Below are positions 28,502 to 35,803 of a stretch of DNA of 47,805 nt, in pieces. Every line of letters begins with the position of its first letter. Within the stretch, counting starts at the first letter, position 1. The notes below the pieces were generated by a model, which was not told the DNA's origin, made no database searches, and was given only the letters and a program-made list of their open reading frames with translations. The translations under genes were made by a program, and so were the position numbers. Origin of the DNA: Pseudoflavonifractor sp. 524-17 (GTDB lineage: Bacteria; Bacillota; Clostridia; Oscillospirales; Oscillospiraceae); contig NZ_QWEK01000010.1 of NCBI RefSeq assembly GCF_009935845.1, positions 1 to 47,805 on the forward strand, given 5' to 3'.

Positions 28502-28802
28502 AGTTTACGGTGCAAGCGACGACCTCTGTGAAATTGAGGGCAGCGCATACAAAGAAGATGAAATCGGATGCTTTGACAGTGATGTTAGGGTTCGATTTGT
28601 TGACGGAACTGTAATCCGTGTCGGCTACCCAAAAGCAGATGCCGCCATTTGGTGGATTGAGGTTGAAAAGAAGGGAACGGCGGCGCAGTCGCTGACAGTC
28701 TGTGACAATGAGGACGCAAACCCTTATAGCGATATTTTTGAGATTGACGCTGAAATCAAAAGCCATTCCATCATAAAGCGGAAATATCCCGACAGGCCAT
28801 GA
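28494..28802 (+). CDS. hypothetical 102-residue protein
   Basis: ATG 28494 lies inside the end of the portal gene, with GGAGAGGA upstream. A beta-rich protein opening MVKVYGASDDLCEIEGSAYK and continuing VRFVDGTVIRVGYPKADAAI, WWIEVEKKGTAAQSLTVC. Similar short proteins appear as accessory genes in Clostridia phages. Function unknown. AT-richer than the portal, so probably cargo. Confidence 0.6.
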   Translation: MVKVYGASDDLCEIEGSAYKEDEIGCFDSDVRVRFVDGTVIRVGYPKADAAIWWIEVEKKGTAAQSLTVCDNEDANPYSDIFEIDAEIKSHSIIKRKYPDRP

Positions 28803-28882
28803 GCAAGCCTGACCTCGCCCACCGCCTGACCGACCAAGAGCTTGCCGCCCTTGAAAAGCGCATCGCCGCCAGAAAGAGGTGA
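28799..28882 (+). pseudogene. remnant N-terminus of the MuF-like head gene
   Basis: ATG 28799 encodes 27 residues (MSKPDLAHRLTDQELAALEK, then RIAARKR) and a stop. They align with the first residues of the real head gene at 29089 (MKPDEAHVWTDAELEKLERR, then IAAEYKK). The DNA shares CGCATCGCCGCC at the end. It appears to be the decapitated original 5' end, separated from the rest by the gene at 28887. Confidence 0.7.
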
Positions 28883-28886
28883 AAAA

Positions 28887-29099
28887 ATGATTAGAGGGAA
28901 ATATGTCGGAACTATCACAATAGAATTTTGCGTAGATGAAAATACAAATGGGCTTCTTCCGTTCGACTGCTTGCAAGCAAGCGTAAAAGAGGAGTTGAGC
29001 GGGGTTATCAAAAAAATAATCGAAGAAGAAGTATCTGACATCGGAACTGTGACGGTCGAACAACAGTTTGCTGATTTGTACATCTGCAATGAAGCCTGA
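28887..29099 (+). CDS. hypothetical 70-residue inserted protein
   Basis: ATG 28887 follows AGAGGTG. The product (IRGKYVGTITIEFCVDENTN, then VKEELSGVIKKIIEEEV) is acidic, with two beta-strands followed by a helix. It is AT-rich and lies exactly between the old and new N-termini of the MuF-like gene, so it is an inserted cargo gene. Overlaps the head gene by 11 bp. Function unknown. Confidence 0.65.
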   Translation: MIRGKYVGTITIEFCVDENTNGLLPFDCLQASVKEELSGVIKKIIEEEVSDIGTVTVEQQFADLYICNEA

Positions 29100-30072
29100 C
29101 GAAGCTCACGTTTGGACAGACGCCGAACTCGAAAAGCTGGAACGCCGCATCGCCGCCGAATACAAAAAGGCCGCTGACGAGCTGACTGATAAAATCGACG
29201 CCTATTTTACCTCCTTCGCCAAGCGGGACGCGGAGCAAAAGGCGCTGATTGGCACGATCGTTAACGGGAAGGTTTACACCAACCAGGATTATAAGCAGTG
29301 GCGGCTGGATCAAATCGGGCGCGGGGAGCGGTTCAAGGCCCTGCGGGACAGGTTGGCGGAGCGGATGACACGGGCGAGCGAAGTGACCGCCGCCTATATT
29401 AACGGTGATCTGCCGAAAATCTACGCCCTGAATCACGCATACACAATAAACAGCGTGAAGGGCCAGGTTGGAGGTATTCTGGATGGCATCGACTTTGCCC
29501 TGTTCGACGAGCACACCGTAAAACGTCTCCTCCTGGAACGGCCTGACCTAATGCCATACTATCCAGAGGCCAGAGCGATCAAACGCGGCATTGATTTGGC
29601 TTATGGCAAGCGGCAAATTACCTCAGTTGTCACCAGCGGGATTTTGCAGGGCCAGAGCATTAACCAGATGGCGCGGCACCTGATGAGCAGGGTAACGGAC
29701 ATGAACCGCACCAGCGCCGTTAGAGCGGCCCGCACAGCCGTTACAGAGGCGGAAAACGCTGGGAGGCAGGCGGCGAGAGACGCATTAGAAGAAAAAGGAG
29801 CAATTCTCACTAAAAGGTGGGTTGCTACTCCTGATAACCGTACACGTCATGACCATATGGAGGCAGACGGACAAGTAGTTCCAAATAAAGAACCATTCAT
29901 TGTTGGTGGCGAAAAACTGATGGGTCCGGGAGACAAGAGTATGGGGGCAAGCCTATGGAATACGATAAACTGCCGTTGCACAAGCGTTACAGATGGAATT
30001 CAGTTCAAATCAATCCTGACCGCCGAACAGCGAAGACGAGCAAATATAAGGGTGGAAATCAAAAATGACTAA
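29089..30072 (+). CDS. MuF-like minor head protein
   Basis: A 327-residue protein from ATG 29089. The N-terminal two thirds are helical, with AVRAARTAVTEAENAGRQAA before the MuF signature RWVATPDNRTRHDHMEADGQ and the closing NTINCRCT. Members act in head assembly and DNA packaging, next to the portal. The 5' end appears to be a replacement copy supplied with the upstream insertion (see 28799). It overlaps the next gene by ATGA. Confidence 0.9.
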   Translation: MKPDEAHVWTDAELEKLERRIAAEYKKAADELTDKIDAYFTSFAKRDAEQKALIGTIVNGKVYTNQDYKQWRLDQIGRGERFKALRDRLAERMTRASEVTAAYINGDLPKIYALNHAYTINSVKGQVGGILDGIDFALFDEHTVKRLLLERPDLMPYYPEARAIKRGIDLAYGKRQITSVVTSGILQGQSINQMARHLMSRVTDMNRTSAVRAARTAVTEAENAGRQAARDALEEKGAILTKRWVATPDNRTRHDHMEADGQVVPNKEPFIVGGEKLMGPGDKSMGASLWNTINCRCTSVTDGIQFKSILTAEQRRRANIRVEIKND

Positions 30073-30516
30073 AATCATTGTACATATTGACGACCATAGC
30101 CAAGAAGCGCTGGAAGCGTTGCAGAACGCCATAGACCGCGCCGCAATGGCAATCGGTGAGACTGCTGTTAAGCACGCAAAGGACAATATCACAGCGCAGG
30201 GCGCGGTTGATACGGGACGTCTGCGAAACAGTATCACCTATATGGTGCAAGAGAAATGAGGTGGTCAAATGGGGGTTGTAATCTACGTGGGGAGCGCGGT
30301 CGAGTACGCTCCTTACCCAAGTAAGTGGAGTTAGGCACTGGGCAATATGCCTCCACCGGCGGCGGCACAACCAAGCCCAGCTGGGTCTATCAGGACGAAT
30401 TTGGGAATTTCCATAGAGCCTATCCACAGAAACCAAGACCGTACTTAAAACCGGCTGTTGCCGACCATGCGCAGGAGTATTGGGACCTGTTGAAACGATC
30501 TCTGGAAAATGCGTGA
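30065..30516 (+). pseudogene. HK97 gp10-like tail-completion gene, broken
   Basis: The three pieces form one HK97-gp10-like protein. Piece 1, from ATG 30065, covers KIIVHIDDHSQEALEALQNA to VDTGRLRNSITYMVQEK, then TGA 30257. Piece 2, in the same frame from ATG 30269 (GGTGG before it), covers VVIYVGSAVEYAPY. Then 8 extra bases (CCAAGTAA) shift the frame. Piece 3 continues VELGTGQYASTGGG to QKPRPYLKPAVADHAQ. Normally the protein is continuous through EYAPYVELGTG. Either this gene is dead or it is expressed in parts. Its usual place is after the head-tail adaptor. Confidence 0.8.
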
Positions 30517-30537
30517 GAGAATAAAGGTGTTGTACAT

Positions 30538-30840
30538 ATGAGCGAGAGTCTATTACAGGCAGCAATTTCCAAAAACACAGAGGAATTTGCAAAAATTTTT
30601 CGGCAAGAGTTTCTTGCTGGGATGAGAATGAAAAAGGAGGCCCACACCATGCAAGTAATCTACAACGGCTTCACCGGGGAGCTGGTGAAGTTGGAGCGGA
30701 AGGACTTTCGCAGCTGCGGATGTGGAATCACCTATATGCTGGAAATCTACGACAGCGAGAAACAGGTCACCCACTCCTTCACCGGCGTCAATCTGGAGGA
30801 TGTGAAGTTTCTGGGCGGGGCGGTGACGTTCGGTGGGTGA
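30538..30840 (+). CDS. hypothetical protein, two possible starts
   Basis: ATG 30538 (AAAGGTG upstream) gives 100 residues. ATG 30649, with a much better AAAGGAGG site, gives 63. The shorter form (MQVIYNGFTGELVKLERKDF, then CGCGITYMLEIYDSEK) looks like one compact beta-rich domain. The extra front (SESLLQAAISKNTEEFAKIF) is helical. Both products may be made. Function unknown. Confidence 0.6.
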   Translation: MSESLLQAAISKNTEEFAKIFRQEFLAGMRMKKEAHTMQVIYNGFTGELVKLERKDFRSCGCGITYMLEIYDSEKQVTHSFTGVNLEDVKFLGGAVTFGG

Positions 30841-31126
30841 GAAGAGCGCCAAACCCGTCCCCACCGCCACCGTGGACGACCTCCCCCTCATCAACGCCAT
30901 CATCGCCAAAGGTGACCGGGCGGAGGTCGGGCCGGGGCCCAACGGAACCATAAAAATCTCGCACGTCAAGCGAGTCATTGTAAAATCCGGTCAAAACAAA
31001 GACGCGCCAGCATCATGTATTGATTGTAAGTCGCATTCGAGGTGCATGAAAGCCGCATATGACGGGAATGTGTTGAGGTGCGTTAACTTTGGACATATGC
31101 AAAACTTTGTAAAATCCGGGCGGTAA
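30833..31126 (+). CDS. cysteine-cluster protein
   Basis: A 97-residue ORF from GTG 30833, overlapping the previous stop by 8 bp. GC content falls sharply halfway. The second half has CIDCKSHSRCMKAAYDGNVL, then RCVNFGHM, a C-x2-C cluster like those at 5592 and 24038. The first half (KPVPTATVDDLPLINAIIAK) is unrecognised. Probably accessory cargo. Confidence 0.55.
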   Translation: MGEKSAKPVPTATVDDLPLINAIIAKGDRAEVGPGPNGTIKISHVKRVIVKSGQNKDAPASCIDCKSHSRCMKAAYDGNVLRCVNFGHMQNFVKSGR

Positions 31127-31159
31127 AAGGACCACCTGAAAGCTGAAAGGAGCTATAAA

Positions 31160-31921
31160 ATGAGCAAGGAACTGAAGGTAACCGTCAACAAAATGGAACT
31201 CCCGATTAAGGAGTACAAGGGCCAGCGTGTTGTGACCCTAAAGGAGATCGACGCTGTGCATGAGCGCCCGGAAGGGACGGCAGGGAGAAACTTCTACACC
31301 AACAAGAAACATCTTATTGAGGGCGTAGATTACTTCCAACTCACCTATGAAGAGGCTCGTTCTACGGATTTCGTAGAGCGCCCCAACTCGCAAGGCTTGA
31401 CCCTCATCACCGAATCCGGCTATCTGATGCTGGTGAAGTCCTTTACCGACGATCTGGCCTGGACAGTCCAGCGGCAGCTGGTGAACGTCTACTTTTGCGC
31501 CACTCCGGAGCAGCGCCGGGAAGCGGCGGCAAACACAGCAAAATCCGCATTGGCCGAAGCCAAAGCCAAGAACGCCCGCGCCAGGGTGGCGTCCATGTGG
31601 CTGAAAATAGCTCAAGTCAACCCGATCCCGGAATACCAGCAGATATGCGCCCACTACGCCAGCGCGGAGCTGACCGGCGGCACAGCAGTGCTCCCTCTGC
31701 CAGAGGTCAGGGAGCGTACATACACCGCCGAAGAGGTGGGGAGGATGCTGGGGGTCAGCGGGAATAAAATCGGCAGGCTGGCCAATGAGCACCACCTAAA
31801 AACACCCGAGTTGGGCGTGGAAGTGTGGGACAAGTCCCGATACAGCAGCAAGCAGGTCCCGGCATGGCGCTACAACGAAAAGGCCGTGGCCCGCCTGCGG
31901 GAAATACTTGGCAACAACTGA
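31160..31921 (+). CDS. ORF6N-domain antirepressor
   Basis: A 253-residue protein. The N-terminal ORF6N domain reads YKGQRVVTLKEIDAVHERPE, FYTNKKHLIEGVDYFQL and GLTLITESGYLMLVKSFTDD. The C-terminal antirepressor domain (LTGGTAVLPLPEVRERTYTA, then EEVGRMLGVSGNKIG) is clearly homologous to that of the BRO protein at 21276. ATG follows AAAGGAGC. Its presence among head genes suggests an inserted immunity or induction module. Confidence 0.9.
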   Translation: MSKELKVTVNKMELPIKEYKGQRVVTLKEIDAVHERPEGTAGRNFYTNKKHLIEGVDYFQLTYEEARSTDFVERPNSQGLTLITESGYLMLVKSFTDDLAWTVQRQLVNVYFCATPEQRREAAANTAKSALAEAKAKNARARVASMWLKIAQVNPIPEYQQICAHYASAELTGGTAVLPLPEVRERTYTAEEVGRMLGVSGNKIGRLANEHHLKTPELGVEVWDKSRYSSKQVPAWRYNEKAVARLREILGNN

Positions 31922-31975
31922 ATGACGAAACCCGGCGGAACGTTCCGCCGGAAGGGCAGAAAGAAGCTATAAAAA

Positions 31976-32698
31976 ATGAACGACCTGCAAATTTTCGAGA
32001 ATCCCAAGTTTGGGCAAATCCGCGTCATTGAGCGAGGCGGAGAACCATGGTTTGTGGCGGCGGATGTGTGCCGGGCGCTGGAGATTTCCGATACCTGGAA
32101 CGCGCTACAACGGCTGGACGACGACGAAAAGGGTACGTGTTCAATCAGTACCCCTGGTGGCGAGCAGAAAATGAACATCGTCAACGAACCTGGCCTGTAC
32201 TCCCTGGTGCTTGGGAGCCGGAAGCCGGAGGCCAAAGCCTTCAAGCGCTGGATCACGCATGAGGTGATCCCCTCCATCCGCAAGACCGGAAGCTACACCT
32301 TTGACGGAACGTCCAAGGAACTGCAAGCAATTTTCATGCTGGACAGCCGGACGATGAAGCACGAGCAAAGGATCACCGCTCTGGAAGAAAGCATGGTCAT
32401 CGACTACAGCCAGCAGCGTACCCTTGCTTCTCAGGTCAACGCCGTGGTCATTAACGCGCTGGGCGGTGCGGATGCCCCAGCCTACCACGACAAGAACGTT
32501 CGGGGCCGTACATACAGCGAGTGCAACCGGGACATCCAAAAGTGGTTCCGGGTTAACAGCCGCAACAACATCCCCCGCAAGCGCTTTGACGAGGCGGTGG
32601 AGTACATCCAGCGTTGGAGGCCCAGCACCAATGTGTCTATGCTTATCCGGCAGACCAACCAGCAGACGCAGCTTTGCGGAGGATGGCGGTCAAAATGA
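31976..32698 (+). CDS. BRO-N/ORF6C antirepressor
   Basis: A 240-residue protein. The BRO-N domain has LQIFENPKFGQIRVIERGGE, FVAADVCRALEISD and YSLVLGSRKPEAKAFKRWI, closely paralogous to 21276. The C-terminal part (EQRITALEESMVIDYSQQRT, then RIYSE-like RGRTYSECNRDIQKWF) is an ORF6C-type domain. Together with 31160 it makes a pair of tandem antirepressors placed before the scaffold gene. The ATG has only a weak ribosome-binding site (AGAAAGAAG). Confidence 0.9.
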   Translation: MNDLQIFENPKFGQIRVIERGGEPWFVAADVCRALEISDTWNALQRLDDDEKGTCSISTPGGEQKMNIVNEPGLYSLVLGSRKPEAKAFKRWITHEVIPSIRKTGSYTFDGTSKELQAIFMLDSRTMKHEQRITALEESMVIDYSQQRTLASQVNAVVINALGGADAPAYHDKNVRGRTYSECNRDIQKWFRVNSRNNIPRKRFDEAVEYIQRWRPSTNVSMLIRQTNQQTQLCGGWRSK

Positions 32699-32874
32699 CA
32701 ATAAATGAGTGGCGAAATCGACATAGGAAATGCAAATTTTGTAAAAACCTTTGCTATGTATCAACTCCCCCGAACTACATTGGACCAGATACATGGTGCA
32801 AGGCAAAAAAGAAATTTGTTTCGGATGAAATCCCACGCCCGTTTTGCAGGGTATTTGACATTATAGCTCAGTGA
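32695..32874 (+). CDS. small cysteine-cluster protein
   Basis: A 59-residue protein from ATG 32695, overlapping the antirepressor stop (ATGA). RKCKFCKNLCYVSTPP, then TWCKAKKKF and PFCRVF, give five Cys in the pattern of small zinc proteins of this phage. AT-rich. The composite hairpin element follows. Confidence 0.6.
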   Translation: MTINEWRNRHRKCKFCKNLCYVSTPPNYIGPDTWCKAKKKFVSDEIPRPFCRVFDIIAQ

Positions 32875-32894
32875 GACAAACAATTGAATATTTC

Positions 32895-32974
32895 CCTGCC
32901 CGAAATGGTGGGCAGGAAGGGCGAAAAGGCGCCAGCTTGTAAGGATTTCTTGTAAGTTGGTGCCTTTTTATTTT
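32895..32974 (+). terminator. composite twin-hairpin element, copy 1
   Basis: CCTGCCC/GGGCAGG (32895-32916) is followed by AAGGGCGAAA and a 13-bp stem (32926-32938 with 32954-32966) ending in TTTATTTT. The second stem is an intrinsic terminator. The same two-stem design, with near-identical linker, precedes the tail tube gene (39102-39177). Here it lies 75 bp upstream of the scaffold gene. Confidence 0.85.
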
Positions 32975-33049
32975 GGTAAGACCCGCTCAGGCGGTTTTTA
33001 TACAACGTTCGCCCCCGAAGAACAGGGGCCAAAGAAAAGGAGAACGAAC

Positions 33050-33628
33050 ATGCCATTTACACGCGAATTTATCCGTAAGGCCGCAAAGGAAAGCGGCATG
33101 GAACTTCCCAAGGAGTTTGAGGATGTCCTGGTGCAGGAGCATCTTTCGGCCAGAGATGCATATGCGGCAGGTCAGGTGAAAACGGCCCTTGAGGAGAACA
33201 AGCAAGACCCTCCTCCTGCTGTCAAAGACACACAGGAGTACAAGGACCTCAAAAAGGAATTTGAGGACTTCAAGGCCGAACAGGCCAAAAAGGACACCCG
33301 CACGGCGAAGGAAACCGCCTACCGGGCGATCCTGAAGGAGGCCGGAGTGAGCGAAAAGCGCATCGAGGCCGTCCTGCGCGTCAGCGACGTGGACGGCGTG
33401 GAGCTGGATGACAAGGGCCAAATCAAGGGCGCGGACAAGCTGTCCGAGTCCATTAAGACCGAGTGGGCCGACTTCATCCCCACCACCCACACCGAGGGCG
33501 CACCGACTGCGACGCCTCCTGCCAATACCGGCGGCCACACGATGACGAAAGAGCAGATCATGGATATCAAGGATATCGACGAGCGCTATAAGGCAATGGC
33601 CGAACACAGCGACCTTTTCGGTATCTGA
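33050..33628 (+). CDS. capsid scaffolding protein
   Basis: A 192-residue charged helical protein from ATG 33050 (AAAGGAG upstream). TQEYKDLKKEFEDFKAEQAK begins a coiled coil. TAKETAYRAILKEAGVSEKR and IEAVLRVSDVDGVELDDKGQ then match the DUF4355/gp20-type phage scaffold. The C-terminus (TMTKEQIMDIKDIDERYKAM) should contact the capsid protein. It precedes the capsid gene by 15 bp, as usual. Confidence 0.92.
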   Translation: MPFTREFIRKAAKESGMELPKEFEDVLVQEHLSARDAYAAGQVKTALEENKQDPPPAVKDTQEYKDLKKEFEDFKAEQAKKDTRTAKETAYRAILKEAGVSEKRIEAVLRVSDVDGVELDDKGQIKGADKLSESIKTEWADFIPTTHTEGAPTATPPANTGGHTMTKEQIMDIKDIDERYKAMAEHSDLFGI

Positions 33629-33643
33629 TGAAAGGAGCAACTT

Positions 33644-34588
33644 ATGGCTACAGTAAACACCACCGCCGAGACCAATCTGATCACGGCGGAGAAGATGAAG
33701 AAAATCCGGGAAGTGGATTTTGTAAACCAGTTCCAGCATAAGAGCCTGGCGAAGCTGATCGAGGTGCTGGGCGCCACACGCAAGATCCCCATGATGGAGG
33801 GAACCACCCTCTACTACTACACCACCACCGGCGAGCTCCAGGACGGCAACGTGGCCGAGGGCGAGATCATCCCATTGAGCGAGTACAAAACTGAGAAGAC
33901 GCCTATTGGAGAAATCACGCTGAAGAAGTGGCGCAAAGCTGCCAGCGCTGAGGCAATCAAGAAATCCGGCTACACTGCCGCTGTCCGGGATACAGACGCG
34001 GCCCTGCTGCGGGACGTTCAGGTGAGCACCCGCAAGGACCTGTTCGACTTCATGAACGGGACCATCACCAATTCCACGCCTGTGTCTGGGGACGGTCTTC
34101 AGGCCGCGCTGGCCGCCGCATGGGGCCAGCTTCAGGTCAAGTTTGAGGACGACACCACCCAGCCTGTCCACTTCCTGAACCCGCTGGATGTCTCCGACTA
34201 CCTGGGCAAGGCAAGCATTACCACCCAGACCGCATTTGGCATGAATTACATCGAGGACTTCCTTGGCTTGGGCACCGTAGTCATGTCCTCCCGCATCACT
34301 CAGGGGACCTTCGTGTCCACGGCGAAGGAGAACTTCATCATGTACTACCTGACCATGAACGGCGACGTGGCAAATGCGTTTGGCCTCACCGCCGACGATT
34401 TGGGCCTGATCGGCATCAACAGCGGCTACCGCAACGAGGAGCGGGCCCAGATCGAGAGCCTGGTCATGAGCGGCATCCAGTTCTTGGTGGAGTATGCAGA
34501 GGGCGTCGTGAAGGGCACCATCGGCGGCGCGTCGCCCGCTACGGCGTCCGAGCCCGCTGCGGCGTCCGCCAAGACAGCCAGCAAGTAA
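33644..34588 (+). CDS. major capsid protein (HK97 fold)
   Basis: A 314-residue protein. ATG follows AAAGGAGC. LITAEKMKKIREVDFVNQFQ, then GTTLYYYTTTGELQDGNVAE and IPLSEYKTEKTPIGEITLKK, resemble the N-arm and E-loop region of Firmicutes HK97-fold capsids. The last 25 residues (Ala/Ser/Thr-rich, ending SAKTASK) are a flexible tail. Highly expressed; position after the scaffold confirms it. Confidence 0.93.
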   Translation: MATVNTTAETNLITAEKMKKIREVDFVNQFQHKSLAKLIEVLGATRKIPMMEGTTLYYYTTTGELQDGNVAEGEIIPLSEYKTEKTPIGEITLKKWRKAASAEAIKKSGYTAAVRDTDAALLRDVQVSTRKDLFDFMNGTITNSTPVSGDGLQAALAAAWGQLQVKFEDDTTQPVHFLNPLDVSDYLGKASITTQTAFGMNYIEDFLGLGTVVMSSRITQGTFVSTAKENFIMYYLTMNGDVANAFGLTADDLGLIGINSGYRNEERAQIESLVMSGIQFLVEYAEGVVKGTIGGASPATASEPAAASAKTASK

Positions 34589-34603
34589 GAAGGAGGTGGC
34601 GTG

Positions 34604-35035
34604 ATGCTGGAGCAGGTCCTGACGCATATCCACAACTGGTTCCAGGTGGGCATCTATCGTGGTACATATATCATCCAGGACGGCGGTATCACGCTGCCCT
34701 TCCTTAAAGACGGCCAGTATTTCCGCATCACAGGCAGCGTGTTCAACGACGGCCTCCACCGCTATGGCCCGGAAATGGAACTGTTGCAGGACGAAACCTT
34801 TGACGGCTCCATTTGGTCGCTGGCAATCCCCAAATCCGTAGTAAACTTGGCAGCTGAAATCGCCGCATGGAAAGAAAAGTATGGGGCGGTCATTGACAGC
34901 CCTTACACCAGTGAGAGCTTCGGCGGCTACAGCTATAGCAAGGCCAGCGGCGCAGGGGATAGCACCGGTTCCGGCGGCTGGCAGGCAGCGTTCCGGGCCC
35001 GGCTGAACCCGTACAGAAAGTTGAGGGAGATTTAA
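34604..35035 (+). CDS. head-tail connector protein
   Basis: A 143-residue protein. ATG 34604 follows GGAGGTGG. ITLPFLKDGQYFRITGSVFN and EETFDGSIW-like DETFDGSIWSLAIPKSVVNL resemble the phage gp6/gp8-type connector of Clostridia siphophages, followed by a Ser/Gly-rich part. It would bind the portal ring. Position directly after the capsid supports this. Confidence 0.8.
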   Translation: MLEQVLTHIHNWFQVGIYRGTYIIQDGGITLPFLKDGQYFRITGSVFNDGLHRYGPEMELLQDETFDGSIWSLAIPKSVVNLAAEIAAWKEKYGAVIDSPYTSESFGGYSYSKASGAGDSTGSGGWQAAFRARLNPYRKLREI

Positions 35036-35181
35036 TGGAGGAAACCAAGAAAATAGTCAAAACAACGGAGACTATCCGTGAATACGACTATGAAGGAAAC
35101 ATGGTAAAGGAAGTTGTTACCGAAACCTGGGAACCCCCGCTTTTCCCTGGTTATGGGTTCAACGGAGGAGGACGCACATGA
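35035..35181 (+). CDS. small accessory protein in the connector operon
   Basis: A 48-residue ORF from ATG 35035, sharing one base with the previous stop (TAATGG). It reads METKK-like MEETKKIVKTTETIREYDYE, then a Trp/Pro-rich end (TWEPPLFPGYGF). It overlaps the next gene (ATGA). Small proteins at this place are common in related phages. Function unknown. Confidence 0.6.
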   Translation: MEETKKIVKTTETIREYDYEGNMVKEVVTETWEPPLFPGYGFNGGGRT

Positions 35182-35534
35182 GCCTGATTGAACAATGGCA
35201 GGAAAAATGCACCATCATCGAGAGCAAAAAAGTCCCGGACGGCGAGGGCGGCTGGACCACCGGCTGGACGGACGGCGCAGAGTTTATGGCTGCGGTGGTG
35301 CTGGACACCTCCACCACAGCGGTCATCGCCGAACGCCAGGGCATGGCGAAAATCTACCGTGTGACCACACCAAAAAATGCTCTGCTGTCCTTCCATGACG
35401 TGTTCCGCCGGGAGAGCGACGGACAGACGTTCCGCGTGACCTCCGATGGCAAGGACGTGCAGACGCCGCCCACCTCCGACATCACTCCGTTTTCCCAGGT
35501 GACGGCGGAGGAATATTCGTTGCCGCTGGGATAA
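35178..35534 (+). CDS. head-tail adaptor
   Basis: A 118-residue beta-rich protein: IEQWQEKCTIIESKKVPDGE, GGWTTGWTDGAEF, then VFRRESDGQTFRVTSDG and TSDITPFSQVTAEEYSLP. These are hallmarks of the phage head-tail joining (H_T_join, SPP1 gp16-like) family. ATG follows GGAGGAG. The tail-completion gene expected next is missing here; a broken homologue sits at 30065. Confidence 0.85.
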   Translation: MSLIEQWQEKCTIIESKKVPDGEGGWTTGWTDGAEFMAAVVLDTSTTAVIAERQGMAKIYRVTTPKNALLSFHDVFRRESDGQTFRVTSDGKDVQTPPTSDITPFSQVTAEEYSLPLG

Positions 35535-35583
35535 CGCAAACAATGTGTACCTTGAAAACTTCATAGAGATAGCGGAAATTTTG

Positions 35584-35613
35584 AACCCCCTCCGCTATAA
35601 AACGGAGGGGGTT
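35584..35613. terminator. bidirectional-type terminator after the connector genes
   Basis: AACCCCCTCCG and CGGAGGGGGTT pair across CTATAAAA, followed by GTTCATCTTTT. It stops rightward head transcripts before the opposite-strand lipoprotein gene and may also stop the leftward one. Confidence 0.85.
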
Positions 35614-35615
35614 GT

Positions 35616-35790
35616 TCATCTTTTGAAATCCACATAATCTGACGGTGAATAATGTTCGATGCGAAACTCGTCGTTGCATTTTAGGTCTTTTTGTTCGGCC
35701 CGCTTATCAACAAAGTGTAGATAGCAGAAACCAACCCAAGGTATTCCGAAATGGGTTCCCCTCGATATGGTCTGTGGTGGTAAGTATCAT
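35616..35790 (-). pseudogene. fragment of an unknown gene
   Basis: A minus-strand frame without a start reads as plausible protein (SRGTHFGIPWVGFCYLHFVD, then KRAEQKDLKCNDEFRIEHYS) and ends at TGA (35618-35616). It may be the tail of another cargo gene, carried in with the lipoprotein gene. The rest of 35535-35800 shows only the terminator. Confidence 0.3.
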
Positions 35791-35803
35791 TCTGTGTTCA
35801 TCC

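Noticed and set aside
32987-34759. 590-codon open frame on the minus strand
   Set aside because: It lies exactly antisense to scaffold and capsid genes in GC-rich DNA, is low in complexity and has no ribosome-binding site. It is a shadow of the real genes.
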